Shown here in pieces: positions 8,246 through 16,906 of a stretch of 64,000 bases of DNA; within the stretch, counting starts at the first letter, position 1, and each line of letters starts with the position of its first letter. The DNA is from CAZADA01 sp964568975 (GTDB taxonomy: Bacteria; Pseudomonadota; Alphaproteobacteria; Caulobacterales; Maricaulaceae). The stretch covers positions 24,194 to 88,193 of the forward strand of contig CAZMSO010000009.1 in the NCBI GenBank assembly GCA_964568975.1, in the 5' to 3' direction. The notes under the pieces were generated by a model. It was given only the letters and a program-made list of their open reading frames with translations. It did not search any database and was not told the origin of the DNA. The translations under genes were made by a program, and so were the position numbers.

Positions 8246-8971
8246 GTGGTCGAAACCACCATCCCAGTGACGGTGTCGCGTCAAGACGCGTTGGCGCGCG
8301 AGCTGTCGCTGATCGCCCACAACCTCGCCAACCAATCCACCACCGGCTACCGGGCCGAGCGCATGCTGTTCGACCAGGCGTTGCGCAAGGCCGGCACGGC
8401 CGAGCCGGTGTCCTTCGTGGTCGACCGCGCCAGCTATTTAGAAGAACGCCCCGGTCCGATCGAAACCACGGACCGGCCGTTTGACGTCGCCCTCGACGGG
8501 GATGGCTGGTTCAGCGTGGAGACCGCCCAAGGCCTGCGCTACACCCGCGACGGGCGCTTTCACCGCAATGACGAAGGCCGGCTGGTGACACTGGACGGCC
8601 ACAGCGTTCTCGACGACACGGGCGGGCCGATCTTGCTGCAAGAAACGGTGCGCCAATTCGTCGTTGCAACCGATGGCGAATTGACCGCTGACGGCCTCGG
8701 CATCGGGCGCTTAGCGGTGGTGCGGTTTCCCGACGACCAGAGGCTGCTGCGCGAAGCCGGCGGCCTCTATCGCGCGGAGAACAACGCCCAGGGCGACGCA
8801 GCCACCGCGCGCGTCCTCCAAGGCGCGCTTGAGGGCGCGAATGTCGATCCCATTCTGGAGATCACCCGGCTCATGGAGGCCAGCCGCGCTTATGAGCAGA
8901 GCGCGCGCTCCAATGTCGACACCCACAATCTGAAACGCTCCGCCATCGAACGACTGGGCGCGGTGCGCTGA
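8246..8971 (+). CDS. flgF: Flagellar basal-body rod protein FlgF
   Basis: Proximal rod subunit of the flagellar basal body. The 241-residue product has the rod/hook N-terminal motif (SLIAHNLANQSTTGYRAERM), a central FlgF/FlgG domain (FDVALDGDGWFSVETAQGLRYTRDG), and the conserved C-terminal helix (GALEGANVDPILEITRLMEA, then SRAYEQSAR). Length fits FlgF rather than the slightly longer FlgG that follows. Start is GTG at 8246 after CGGAGA. First gene of the flgF-flgG-flgA-flgH block. I saw no sigma-54 type TGGC-N9-TGC element in the 160 bp upstream. Confidence 0.93.
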   Translation: MVETTIPVTVSRQDALARELSLIAHNLANQSTTGYRAERMLFDQALRKAGTAEPVSFVVDRASYLEERPGPIETTDRPFDVALDGDGWFSVETAQGLRYTRDGRFHRNDEGRLVTLDGHSVLDDTGGPILLQETVRQFVVATDGELTADGLGIGRLAVVRFPDDQRLLREAGGLYRAENNAQGDAATARVLQGALEGANVDPILEITRLMEASRAYEQSARSNVDTHNLKRSAIERLGAVR

Positions 8972-9041
8972 CCGCCGCCGACGCTGACGTGCGCCCCCGG
9001 ATCGATCGGGAGGCTCGTCCCATCAGAATGAGGACACCGCT

Positions 9042-9830
9042 ATGCAAATCTTGAAGATCGCGGCCACCGGCATGCGGGCGCAGCAAATGAACGTGGAGGT
9101 GATCGCCAACAACATCTCGAATGTGAACACATCGGCCTTTAAGCGGTCGCGTGCGGAATTCTCCGATTTGCTTTACCAAACGCAACGTCGCGAGGGCGCG
9201 TTTTCTTCCAGCGCCGACACCATTGTGCCGGTCGGGGTCCAAGTGGGTCTCGGCGTTAAGCCTGTGGCGGTCGCGCGGGTGGTCGAACAAGGCGCGCTGA
9301 AGCCGACGGAAAACCCCCTCGATCTCGCGATTGACGGGCCGGGCTACTTCGTGGTGCAGACCCCGCCCGACGGCGAGCCCGCGTTCACGCGCACCGGCAA
9401 TTTCCAGCTCTCCCCGGAGGGCCAGTTGGTGAATGTGGAGGGCTTTGAGATCGATCCGGGCATCGTGCTGCCGCCGGATGTGACCGATATTGAAGTCAAT
9501 CGCGCGGGGGAGATTTTCGCCTTCCAAGAGGGGCGCAGCGAGCCCACCCTCCAAGGTCAGCTGACGCTTGTGACTTTCGTGAATGAGGCGGGCCTGCGTC
9601 CGCTTGGCGACAATTTGTTCGGTGCGACGCCCGCCTCGGGCGAACCCTTGCCGGGGCTTGCCGGCCAAGACGGCTTCGGCGTTATCCGCCAAGGCTATTT
9701 GGAGGCCTCGAATGTCGACATTGTCGCCGAAATCACGGAGCTGATCAGCGCCCAACGGGCTTATGAAATGAATGCGCGCGTGATCGAAACGGGCGATCAA
9801 ATGGCGCGCACCGTCTCGAATCTGCGGTAG
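9042..9830 (+). CDS. flgG: Flagellar distal rod protein FlgG
   Basis: Distal rod protein that passes through the L and P rings. The 262-residue product starts with the family motif (MQILKIAATGMRAQQMNVEV, then IANNISNVNTSAFKRSRAEF), carries the central LAIDGPGYFVVQTPPDGEPAFTRTG-type strand region (about 95-120) and ends with the helix SNVDIVAEITELISAQRAYE. GAGGA eight bases before the ATG. It follows flgF by 70 bp in the same direction. Confidence 0.96.
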   Translation: MQILKIAATGMRAQQMNVEVIANNISNVNTSAFKRSRAEFSDLLYQTQRREGAFSSSADTIVPVGVQVGLGVKPVAVARVVEQGALKPTENPLDLAIDGPGYFVVQTPPDGEPAFTRTGNFQLSPEGQLVNVEGFEIDPGIVLPPDVTDIEVNRAGEIFAFQEGRSEPTLQGQLTLVTFVNEAGLRPLGDNLFGATPASGEPLPGLAGQDGFGVIRQGYLEASNVDIVAEITELISAQRAYEMNARVIETGDQMARTVSNLR

Positions 9831-9838
9831 GCGGACTG

Positions 9839-10342
9839 ATGATGACGCCGCTTCTGTGTCGATCCTGCGCCGCGCGTGCGCGCGCGTGCGCCGCCGCAAG
9901 CGCCTTGGCGCTGACGGCCCTCGCGACGCCGGCCCTCGCTCAAGCGCCGTCCCACAGCGCGCGCGTGTTCGCGCCTGTGCCGGCGCGCGCCATCGCCCGC
10001 GGGGAGGTGCTGAACCCGTCGGACTTCGTGCTCACGCCGCTGACGGGGCGCATGCCGGCTGACGCCATCCTCGATTTCCCATCGCTGGCGGGGATGGAGG
10101 CGCGTCGGGATTTGCCCGAAGGCAAGCTTGTGCTCTTTCGCGCGATCGCGCCGCTGCGCGTGATCGAACGCAACGCGCCCGTGACGCTGGTTTACGACAC
10201 TGGCGGCGTGATGGTGACCGCGGATGGCGTCGCGCTTGCCGACGCGGCGGCGGGCGAAACGATCCGCGCGGCCAACGCCAAGACGCGCCGGGTGGTGTTG
10301 GGGGTCGCGGCCGAAGACGGCCGCGTGATGGTGGAGCGATGA
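9839..10342 (+). CDS. flgA: Flagellar P-ring assembly chaperone FlgA
   Basis: Periplasmic chaperone for P-ring (FlgI) assembly. A signal peptide ends near ALATPALAQA (about residue 35). The rest contains an SAF-type domain (VPARAIARGEVLNPSDFVLTP) followed by the FlgA core (ARRDLPEGKLVLFRAIAPLRVIERN, and GETIRAANAKTRRVVLG). At 167 residues it is the short form seen in many alphaproteobacteria. It begins 8 bp after flgG and its stop overlaps the flgH start as ATGA. Confidence 0.9.
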   Translation: MMTPLLCRSCAARARACAAASALALTALATPALAQAPSHSARVFAPVPARAIARGEVLNPSDFVLTPLTGRMPADAILDFPSLAGMEARRDLPEGKLVLFRAIAPLRVIERNAPVTLVYDTGGVMVTADGVALADAAAGETIRAANAKTRRVVLGVAAEDGRVMVER

Positions 10343-11103
10343 GCGCCGCGACCATGACGCCGACGCAGGGCGCAAGCCTGCGCACAGGCTGGGGCGTCAA
10401 CGTGCGCGCGCTCGCCCTCCTCGCGCTCGCCGCCGTCAGCGCCTGCGGGCGCCCCCATGATTTACCGCCGGTGCCGCGCGCGCCCTTGCCGCGCCAGCCC
10501 ATCGCCGGCGTGCGGCTGGAGGCGCCGGCCCCGCCGACGCCGCAAACGCCAGGATCGCTTTATGCGCGCCGGCCGGGCTTGTTTACGGATCTGCGCGCCC
10601 GCTCAGAAGGCGACATTCTGACTGTCCTCATCGACATTGACGATGAAGCCCAGCTGGACAACGCCACGCGGCGCTCACGCTCCGGCGACGCGGAGCTCGG
10701 CATTGGCGGGTTTTTCGGCCTTGGCGGCGTGCTCAGCCGCGCGCTCGACGACAGCTTCGAGCCACAGAACGCCGTTGGGGTGAACAGCTCCTCGCGCTCG
10801 ACGGGCGAAGGCGCGGTGGCGCGGCGAGAAACGATTAACCTCAAGGTGGCCGTGGTGGTGAAAGAGCGCCTCGGCAATGGCAATCTCCTCGTATCGGGAC
10901 GCCAGCAAATCGGCGTCAATGGCGAGGTGCGCGAGCTTCTCGTGGCCGGGGTGGTGCGTCCCGCCGACATCGGGCCCGCCAACACGGTCGAGTACGAAAA
11001 GATCGCTGAAGCCCGGCTCGCCTATGGCGGCACGGGCGTTTTGACAGCGGTCCAAGATCCGCGCTGGGGCCAAAAGACTTACGACGCCATCGTCCCGTTC
11101 TGA
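10339..11103 (+). CDS. flgH: Flagellar L-ring lipoprotein FlgH
   Basis: Outer-membrane lipoprotein forming the L ring around the flagellar rod. The N-terminus has a hydrophobic segment ending in the lipobox VSAC at Cys36. The family core is clear: LFTDLRARSEGDILTVLIDI, then DDEAQLDNATRRSRS, NLKVAVVVKERLGNGNLLVS and GRQQIGVNGEVRELLVAGVV, with VRPADIGPANTV and a C-terminal YGGTGVLTAVQDPRWGQ. 254 residues, normal. Translationally coupled to flgA. flgI (P ring) does not follow here. Confidence 0.95.
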   Translation: MSAATMTPTQGASLRTGWGVNVRALALLALAAVSACGRPHDLPPVPRAPLPRQPIAGVRLEAPAPPTPQTPGSLYARRPGLFTDLRARSEGDILTVLIDIDDEAQLDNATRRSRSGDAELGIGGFFGLGGVLSRALDDSFEPQNAVGVNSSSRSTGEGAVARRETINLKVAVVVKERLGNGNLLVSGRQQIGVNGEVRELLVAGVVRPADIGPANTVEYEKIAEARLAYGGTGVLTAVQDPRWGQKTYDAIVPF

Positions 11104-11140
11104 GGCGGGCGAGAGCCGTCGCGCGAAGCGGAGACAGACC

Positions 11141-11578
11141 ATGGCGAAGCGGGTGGTTGGGCGGCGCAGCGTCGCTATGGTCGCATTCATCGCCGCGGCG
11201 GCGATGATCGGCGCGGCCGCAATGCTCGCAGGGCCCATGGATTTGCCGGCGATCGCGCGCGCGGGTTCGAAGACAGAAACCTCTTATGTCGAACTCGGGC
11301 AATTCACCGCACCGATCCAGCGGGTGGACGGCGCGCGCGGCTTTCTGCTGGTGCAGGCGCGCGCGGCAGTCTCTGATCAATCCATGGCGCTGCACGTCTC
11401 GACAGCCCACCCCGTCACCCGCCACGCGGGCTTACGCGCCATTTACAGCCTCGCCGCCCAGGGCGAGATCGCCGTGGACGTCGACGATGTGGCCAGCGCC
11501 TTGCGCGACGCGGTCAACCACGCCCTTGGCGCGGAGGTGGTGGACACCGTCTATGTGGATCGCTTGCTCATCCAGTGA
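11141..11578 (+). CDS. FliL-like membrane protein at the end of the flg operon
   Basis: The 145-residue product has one N-terminal membrane helix (VAMVAFIAAAAMIGAAAML) and a periplasmic domain. Its layout follows the FliL pattern: an early YVELGQFTAPI strand, GFLLVQARAAV, HPVTRHAGLRAIYSL, a helix (DDVASALRDAVNHALG) and the terminal strand VVDTVYVDRLLIQ, which matches the FliL ending of the form V-T-D-V-x-F-T-x-F-V-x-Q. FliL binds the MotAB stator and modulates torque. It follows flgH by 37 bp. The assignment rests on pattern likeness, so it could instead be a distinct flagellar protein. Confidence 0.6.
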   Translation: MAKRVVGRRSVAMVAFIAAAAMIGAAAMLAGPMDLPAIARAGSKTETSYVELGQFTAPIQRVDGARGFLLVQARAAVSDQSMALHVSTAHPVTRHAGLRAIYSLAAQGEIAVDVDDVASALRDAVNHALGAEVVDTVYVDRLLIQ

Positions 11579-11647
11579 CTCCGACATCACCGCCCACACC
11601 CGCCGCCGCAGCAAGAGCGCCCCTGGCGCGCGCCACAAAGCGGCGCC

Positions 11648-12856
11648 ATGGTCGCGGCCATGGACGACGTGCTTATCATCGGCGCGGGCCTGGGCGGCCT
11701 CGCGGCCGCGATCGCCTTAGCGCGCGCCGGCCAGCGCGTGCGGGTGTGCGAGCGCGCCGACGTGTTGGACGAGGTCGGCGCGGGAATCCAGCTGGGCCCC
11801 AATGCGGGGCGGGTGCTCGCGGGCCTTGGCCTTGACGCTGCGCTTGCGCCCGTCGAGGTGCGCCCTGAGCGCGTGCGGCTTCAACGTGGTGACAGCGGCG
11901 CCACGATCGCGACTGTGCCCCTCGCCGCGCGCGCGCACAGCCGCTATGGCGCGCCCTATCGCGTTATCCATCGCGCGGACCTGGTTGCGGTTTTGACCCA
12001 GGCGCTGCGGGCGTGCGCGCCTGAGGCCCTGGTGCTTGGCGCAGACCTCGCCTCATGCGTGCAGGACGACCAGGGCGTCAGCGCCGTCTTCGCCGATGGC
12101 GGCGAGCGCCGAGCGCGCGTCTTAATCGGCGCGGACGGCCTGCGCTCGACGGTCCAAGCGATCCTGTTTCGCCGCCAAGAGCCGCGTTTCACTGGCCACG
12201 CGGCGTGGCGCGGCTTGGTTCCGGCGAGGGCGCTCGGCGCCGCCGCCCATCCCCGTGAAGTCATCGCGGCCTTCGGGCCTCACCGCCATTGGGTGAGTTA
12301 TCCGATCCGCGGCGGCGCGCTCGTGAATTTCGTCGCCGTGACCGAGGTTCCCCGTTGGCGGGAGGAAGCGTGGTCGGTTCCCGGCGATCTGGCGGCGTTG
12401 CGCGCCGCGTTTGCGGGCTGGGCGGATCCGACCGCGCGCGTGTTGGCGGCGGCTGAGAGCGTGAGCCTTTGGGCCATCGCCGACCGCCCGATCCTGCCTC
12501 GGTGGACGCATGGGCGCATCGCGCTGTTGGGCGACGCCGCCCACCCAATGCCGCCTTTCCTCGCCCAAGGCGCCGGCCAAGCGTTTGAGGACGCCGCGGC
12601 GTTGGCCTTATGTCTTCGCGGGGTCGCGGCCGACGATGCGCCCCAAGCCCTGAAGGTCTATGAGCGTCAGCGCCGGGCTCGCGCGGAACGCGTGCGTGCG
12701 GCGTCGGCCGCCAATGGCCAGCTTTACCATCGCCGCAGCCGGCTCGCCCAAGTGATGTCCTATGCGCCCATGTGGGCCGCCGCACGGCTGGTCCCGGACG
12801 CGGGGCTGATGCGGTATGATTGGCTTTACGGACACGATCCATGGGCGATCGCATGA
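11648..12856 (+). CDS. FAD-dependent aromatic monooxygenase, salicylate-hydroxylase type
   Basis: Class A flavoprotein monooxygenase. Motifs in order: Rossmann GAGLGGLAAAIALARAGQRV, the second signature GADGLRSTVQAI at about residue 160, and the FAD-ribityl motif LLGDAAHPMPPFLAQGAGQA at about 298 followed by FEDAAALALCL. The best relatives by motif are salicylate 1-hydroxylase and 3-hydroxybenzoate 6-hydroxylase; such enzymes hydroxylate phenolic acids using NAD(P)H and oxygen. 402 residues; ATG at 11648 or 11660, the latter beginning MDDVLIIGAGLGG. No other aromatic-catabolism gene is nearby, so the substrate is unknown. Confidence 0.85.
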   Translation: MVAAMDDVLIIGAGLGGLAAAIALARAGQRVRVCERADVLDEVGAGIQLGPNAGRVLAGLGLDAALAPVEVRPERVRLQRGDSGATIATVPLAARAHSRYGAPYRVIHRADLVAVLTQALRACAPEALVLGADLASCVQDDQGVSAVFADGGERRARVLIGADGLRSTVQAILFRRQEPRFTGHAAWRGLVPARALGAAAHPREVIAAFGPHRHWVSYPIRGGALVNFVAVTEVPRWREEAWSVPGDLAALRAAFAGWADPTARVLAAAESVSLWAIADRPILPRWTHGRIALLGDAAHPMPPFLAQGAGQAFEDAAALALCLRGVAADDAPQALKVYERQRRARAERVRAASAANGQLYHRRSRLAQVMSYAPMWAAARLVPDAGLMRYDWLYGHDPWAIA

Positions 12857-12908
12857 GCCGCGCCGGGCCAGCGCGCGGCCTGCGAAGCGATTCGGGGAGG
12901 AGGCTGTG

Positions 12909-14225
12909 ATGACATCGCCGCGGGGACGGGCTCGATGGCGCCGGCGCGTCGGGCGGGGCGCGACACGGTGGCTTGTGGGGCTGTCATGGGGCGTGCTCGC
13001 CATAGTGACGGTTAGCGCGCCGGCCGCCGCCCAGCCGAGGGACCACGGCCTCGCCGCTGGACCGGGCGTGGAGCGGGTCGCGGCCGTCTGCACCGCCTGC
13101 CATCGCGCGAGCCTCATCCCTCGCAGCATGGGCTATGACCGCGCCGGCTGGGACGCGCTCACGGGCGCGATGATCGACCTCTCCGGCGATCCGCCGGCGA
13201 AAACCGCGATCCTTGATTACCTCGCCGCGCACTACCCGCCGGACAATCCGCGTCCCGCCACGCTGGTGGAGGGGCCGCTCGCGGTTCGCTTCACGTCGTG
13301 GACTGCGCCCACGCGGGGGCAACGCCCGCGCGATCCCGTGGAGGCGCCGGACGGACGGATTTGGTGGGTGGGCCAACGCCGCGACATTCTCGGCGTGCTT
13401 GATCCCGACACCGGCGCGCTGCGGGAGTATCCGCTGCCCCCCGGCGCGCGTCCCCACAGCGTCAACATCGCCCCCGACGGCGGGGTCTGGTATCTCGGCA
13501 ATGGCGACGCGACGCTGGGACACCTCGATCCGGCCACTGGCGGCGTGCGCACACTTGCGATGCCGGACCCCGACGCGCGCGATCCGCACACCGGCGTGTT
13601 CGACGCCGACGGGATCTTCTGGTTCACGCTGCAACACAGCAACATGATCGGCCGGTTTGATCCCGCGACGCAGGACGTGCGCCTCGCGCCGATGCCGACT
13701 CCGAACGCACGGCCTTACGGGATCACAGTCGCAACCGACGGGACGCTGTGGGTCGCGTGCAACGGCGCGAACTGCCTGGTGCGCGTGGATCCGGAAACGA
13801 TGGCCGCCACGCGCATCGACCTGCCGGGCGAGGACGCCCATGTGCGCCGGCTCGACATCGCCGAGGATGGGATGATTTGGTATGGCGATGCGGGGCGCGG
13901 GCGCCTCGGCCGTTATGATCCGACCACGGGCGACATCACCACCTGGCCGTCGCCGAGCGGGCCGAGCTCCCACCCTTATGCCCTCGCGATTGTCGACGGG
14001 ATTGTTTGGTATACTGAATCCGGCGTACGGCCGGACGCGCTGGTGCGGTTTGATCCGAAAACAGAGAGCTTCCAAAGCTGGGCGATCCCGTCGGGAGTGC
14101 TGCCGTCCGGGCCGCTTTACGCAGGCATTGTGCGCCACATGCGCGCGACCCGCGACGGCGCGCTCCTGATGCATCAAGGCGCGACAAACCAGATTGTGCG
14201 CGTCGCCGTGCCCGCCGCCGACTGA
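12909..14225 (+). CDS. Secreted cytochrome c / Vgb-like beta-propeller fusion protein
   Basis: ATG at 12909 follows a strong GGGGAGGAGG site; a frame open to 12816 would run back into the previous gene. The 438-residue product has a twin-arginine-rich N-terminus and hydrophobic signal (to about residue 42), one heme-c motif CTACH (61-65) in a short cytochrome-like domain, then a six- or seven-bladed propeller with repeated blades of the type DGRIWWVGQRRDILGVLDPD, DGGVWYLGNGDATLGHLDP, DGTLWVACNGANCLVRVDP and DGMIWYGDAGRGRLGRYDP. The blades resemble virginiamycin B lyase/SMP-30/NHL repeats. The fusion suggests a periplasmic redox or lactone-cleaving enzyme; drug inactivation should not be assumed. 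Confidence 0.8.
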   Translation: MTSPRGRARWRRRVGRGATRWLVGLSWGVLAIVTVSAPAAAQPRDHGLAAGPGVERVAAVCTACHRASLIPRSMGYDRAGWDALTGAMIDLSGDPPAKTAILDYLAAHYPPDNPRPATLVEGPLAVRFTSWTAPTRGQRPRDPVEAPDGRIWWVGQRRDILGVLDPDTGALREYPLPPGARPHSVNIAPDGGVWYLGNGDATLGHLDPATGGVRTLAMPDPDARDPHTGVFDADGIFWFTLQHSNMIGRFDPATQDVRLAPMPTPNARPYGITVATDGTLWVACNGANCLVRVDPETMAATRIDLPGEDAHVRRLDIAEDGMIWYGDAGRGRLGRYDPTTGDITTWPSPSGPSSHPYALAIVDGIVWYTESGVRPDALVRFDPKTESFQSWAIPSGVLPSGPLYAGIVRHMRATRDGALLMHQGATNQIVRVAVPAAD

Positions 14226-14288
14226 GGCGCGCCGCGACGCCGCCTGGCGGTGAGGCTGGCGGATGGCGCGCCGCCGCGCTAAATCGCG

Positions 14289-15494
14289 GTGATGCATGCG
14301 ATTGATGATTTGACGGATCCGCTGCCGCTTGCGCGCGCGCTGATCGAACGCCAAAGCGTGACGCCGGCCGATGACGGCGCCCTCGACACCCTCCAGGCGG
14401 CGCTGGAGCGTTTGGGGTTTGGGTGTCGGCGCTTGCGGTTTGCCGAGGTGGACAATCTCTACGCCCGCCGGGGCGCGGCTGGGCCCAATCTCTGCTTCGC
14501 CGGCCACACTGACGTCGTGCCCGTCGGGGATGCGGCCGCGTGGACGCGCCCGCCCTTCGCCGCGACGGTCGACGGCGACACGCTGTGGGGCCGCGGGGCG
14601 GTGGACATGAAAAGCGCCATTGCGGCGTTTGTGGCCGCGATCGCGCGCGTCACCGCCGATGGCGCTGGCCCAACGGCCCAGGCCGGCGCCGTCAGCCTTT
14701 TGATCACGGGCGATGAAGAAGGCCCCGGCCTCCACGGCACGAAGGCGGTGCTGCCGGCGCTGCATGCCGATGGCGAGCGCATCGACCATTGCCTCGTGGG
14801 CGAGCCGACCAGCGCCGGGCGCCTCGGAGATCAGATCAAAATCGGCCGGCGCGGCTCCCTCAACGCCGTGGTGACGGTGGAGGGTCGTCAGGGCCATGTG
14901 GCGTATCCGGAACGGGCGGAAAACCCGGTGCCGATCCTCCTCACCCTGCTCGATCGGCTACGCGCGCGCATGATCGACCAGGGCCCTGTTCCTCATTTCC
15001 AGCCGTCCAATCTCGAAATCACCTCCGTCGACGTGGGCAATCGCGCCCACAATGTCATTCCGGCCCAGGCGCGCGCGCGTTTCAACATTCGCTTCAACAC
15101 CGCTCAGCGCGGCGCAGACCTCGCCGAGTGGATCGAGGGCGAAGTGGCGGCCGCGCAGGGGGGCTTCGGCGCGGGGTTCGACGGCGATGTGCACGCCGAC
15201 ATTGCGGTGACAGGCGAGGCGTTTCTCACGCCCACGGGCCCGTTCACGGCGCTCTTGCACACGGCCGTGACCGCTGAGACGGGCGCGGAGCCGGTGTTCT
15301 CCACGGGCGGCGGCACGTCGGACGCGCGCTTCATTAAAGACTACGCGCCGGTGGCGGAGCTCGGCCTTGTGGGAACGACGATGCACCAGGTCGACGAGCG
15401 CGTCCCCCTTGCGGATATTGAAACGCTGACGCGCATTTACGCGCGGATCCTGCGCGGCTATTTCGCCGATCCCGCGCTCGCGCCCGCGGGATAG
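14289..15494 (+). CDS. dapE: Succinyl-diaminopimelate desuccinylase DapE
   Basis: Zinc peptidase-family (M20) enzyme that removes succinate from N-succinyl-LL-DAP in lysine and peptidoglycan precursor synthesis. Motifs: FAGHTDVVPVGDAAAW (first metal His and Asp), GRGAVDMKSAIAAFVAA, LLITGDEEGPGLHGTK (general-base Glu), CLVGEPTS and near the C-terminus FSTGGGTSDARFIKDY, which separates DapE from ArgE. 401 residues, normal. Start is GTG at 14289 or the adjacent ATG at 14292. The last 37 bp overlap the 3' end of convergent truA. Confidence 0.93.
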   Translation: MMHAIDDLTDPLPLARALIERQSVTPADDGALDTLQAALERLGFGCRRLRFAEVDNLYARRGAAGPNLCFAGHTDVVPVGDAAAWTRPPFAATVDGDTLWGRGAVDMKSAIAAFVAAIARVTADGAGPTAQAGAVSLLITGDEEGPGLHGTKAVLPALHADGERIDHCLVGEPTSAGRLGDQIKIGRRGSLNAVVTVEGRQGHVAYPERAENPVPILLTLLDRLRARMIDQGPVPHFQPSNLEITSVDVGNRAHNVIPAQARARFNIRFNTAQRGADLAEWIEGEVAAAQGGFGAGFDGDVHADIAVTGEAFLTPTGPFTALLHTAVTAETGAEPVFSTGGGTSDARFIKDYAPVAELGLVGTTMHQVDERVPLADIETLTRIYARILRGYFADPALAPAG

Positions 15495-16261
15495 ACCACG
15501 GCGGCGAGGTAAAGCCCCTCCGGCGGCGCCACGGGCCCGCAGGCGGCGCGGTCGCGGGCGGCGAGGATCTCGCCCATGCGCGCTTCGCGCCATTTGCCCC
15601 GCCCCACCTCCACAAGCGCGCCCACCATGGACCGCACTTGGCGGTGCAAAAACGACCGCGCCGCACACGTCACCCACACCTCCGTCGGCGCAGCGAGCGC
15701 GCCGCTGTGCGCCCACGGGTCCCGCGATCGCGTCACTGTAATCGTGTCCAGCGTTTTCACGGGGCTGTCGGCTTGGCACTGGCTGTCGCGGAAGGTCGTG
15801 AAGTCATGGCGCCCGACCAGAGCTTGGGCGGCGCGATGCATCGCCTCGGCGTCGAGGGCGGCGGGCACGCGCCACGCCGTCCCCGCCGCGACAGTCAGGG
15901 GCGCGCGCCGGTCGATGAGGCGATAGAGATACCGCCGCTCCACCGCGCTGAAGCGCGCATGGAAGTCATCGGCCGCCTTTTCCGCCGCGATGACGGCGAT
16001 CGGCGCGGGCCGCAGATGGTGGTTGAGGGCGTCGCGCACCGTGTCCGGCGGCCAGTCCTTCGCAAAATCCACATGGGCGACTTGGCCAAGCGCGTGCACG
16101 CCGGCATCCGTGCGCCCCGCGCCCTGGACGGCGCAGGCCTCGCCCGCAAGCGCTGCGGCCGCCTCCTCCAGCGCGCCTTGAACGCTTGGGCCATTGTCTT
16201 GGCGCTGCCAGCCCACAAACGGGCCGCCATGATACTCCACAGTGAGCGCATACCGGGGCAC
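15458..16261 (-). CDS. truA: tRNA pseudouridine(38-40) synthase TruA
   Basis: Makes pseudouridine at positions 38-40 of the tRNA anticodon arm. The catalytic Asp is D52 in GAGRTDAGVHALGQ. Other family blocks: YALTVEYHGGPFVGWQRQ at the N-terminus, RRYLYRLI, HDFTTF and FLHRQVRSMVGALVEVG. The frame is open to 16321, but GTG at 16261 places the start just before the first strand as in other TruA proteins and avoids overlapping the upstream GNAT gene. 267 residues. Last gene of the def-fmt-GNAT-truA group; 12 codons overlap convergent dapE. Confidence 0.93.
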   Translation of the reverse strand: MPRYALTVEYHGGPFVGWQRQDNGPSVQGALEEAAAALAGEACAVQGAGRTDAGVHALGQVAHVDFAKDWPPDTVRDALNHHLRPAPIAVIAAEKAADDFHARFSAVERRYLYRLIDRRAPLTVAAGTAWRVPAALDAEAMHRAAQALVGRHDFTTFRDSQCQADSPVKTLDTITVTRSRDPWAHSGALAAPTEVWVTCAARSFLHRQVRSMVGALVEVGRGKWREARMGEILAARDRAACGPVAPPEGLYLAAVVYPAGASAGSAK

Positions 16262-16283
16262 GACGGACGGCCTTCCTCGCGCG

Positions 16284-16841
16284 TCAGCGCCGCCGCGGGG
16301 GCGGCCCGCTCGGCGAAACAAAGGCCTCCGGATACACTAAGCGGCCGCTTTCGCGGGTGTCCGGCCCAAGGTCGGCGCCCACACGCAACGCCATGAACGC
16401 CGGTCCTGGCCACGGCGAACGAAAGCGCGCCGCGGGGGCGGCGTCAAAACCGAAGCGCCCATAGTATCCCGGCTCGCCGAGCACGAAAATCCAGCTCTCG
16501 CCCGCGTCGCGCATCATCGCCACGCCTGTTTGAATAAGAGCCGATCCCACGCCTTCGCGCTGGCGGTCCGGGCGCACGCTCATGGGGCCGAGGCCCGCGG
16601 CGCGGCCCATGCGCGCCGGTGTCGCCGCTTCCTCGGCCGCCTCAGGCGCGATCCCAATGCGGAAGAACTGGATATGGCCGATCACAGCGCCCGCCGCCTC
16701 CGCCACCAAGGAGGCCAAGCTGTCGCCATCCACGGCGAGGCGTTGGACAATCGCGGCCTCCTGCGGCCCTCCAAAGGCGTGGGTCGTCAGCGCGGCGATG
16801 GCCGGATCATCGGCGGGGGTTGCGAGGCGCACGAGAACCAT
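16284..16841 (-). CDS. GNAT-family N-acetyltransferase
   Basis: 185-residue acetyl-CoA-dependent acetyltransferase of the YhbS-like group. The acetyl-CoA motif A is visible as LGPMSVRPDRQREGVGSALI, followed by a helix and then SWIFVLGEPGYYGRFGF, where the YYGRFGF stretch is typical of this subgroup. The C-terminus MALRVGADL-LVYPEAF also fits. It lies between fmt and truA in the same direction, 65 bp after fmt. The substrate (protein or small amine) cannot be read from the sequence. Confidence 0.85.
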   Translation of the reverse strand: MVLVRLATPADDPAIAALTTHAFGGPQEAAIVQRLAVDGDSLASLVAEAAGAVIGHIQFFRIGIAPEAAEEAATPARMGRAAGLGPMSVRPDRQREGVGSALIQTGVAMMRDAGESWIFVLGEPGYYGRFGFDAAPAARFRSPWPGPAFMALRVGADLGPDTRESGRLVYPEAFVSPSGPPPRRR

Positions 16842-16906
16842 AGCTTATCGTGCCACAGAAGCGGCGGGCGCACACGCGCGCGCCGCAAGGGCCGCGCCGG
16901 CGGCGA

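Noticed and set aside
12984..14897. 637-codon open frame on the minus strand
   Set aside because: It lies antisense to the propeller gene and dapE, is Arg/His/Ala-rich without motifs, and has no ribosome site; it is a GC-rich shadow frame.
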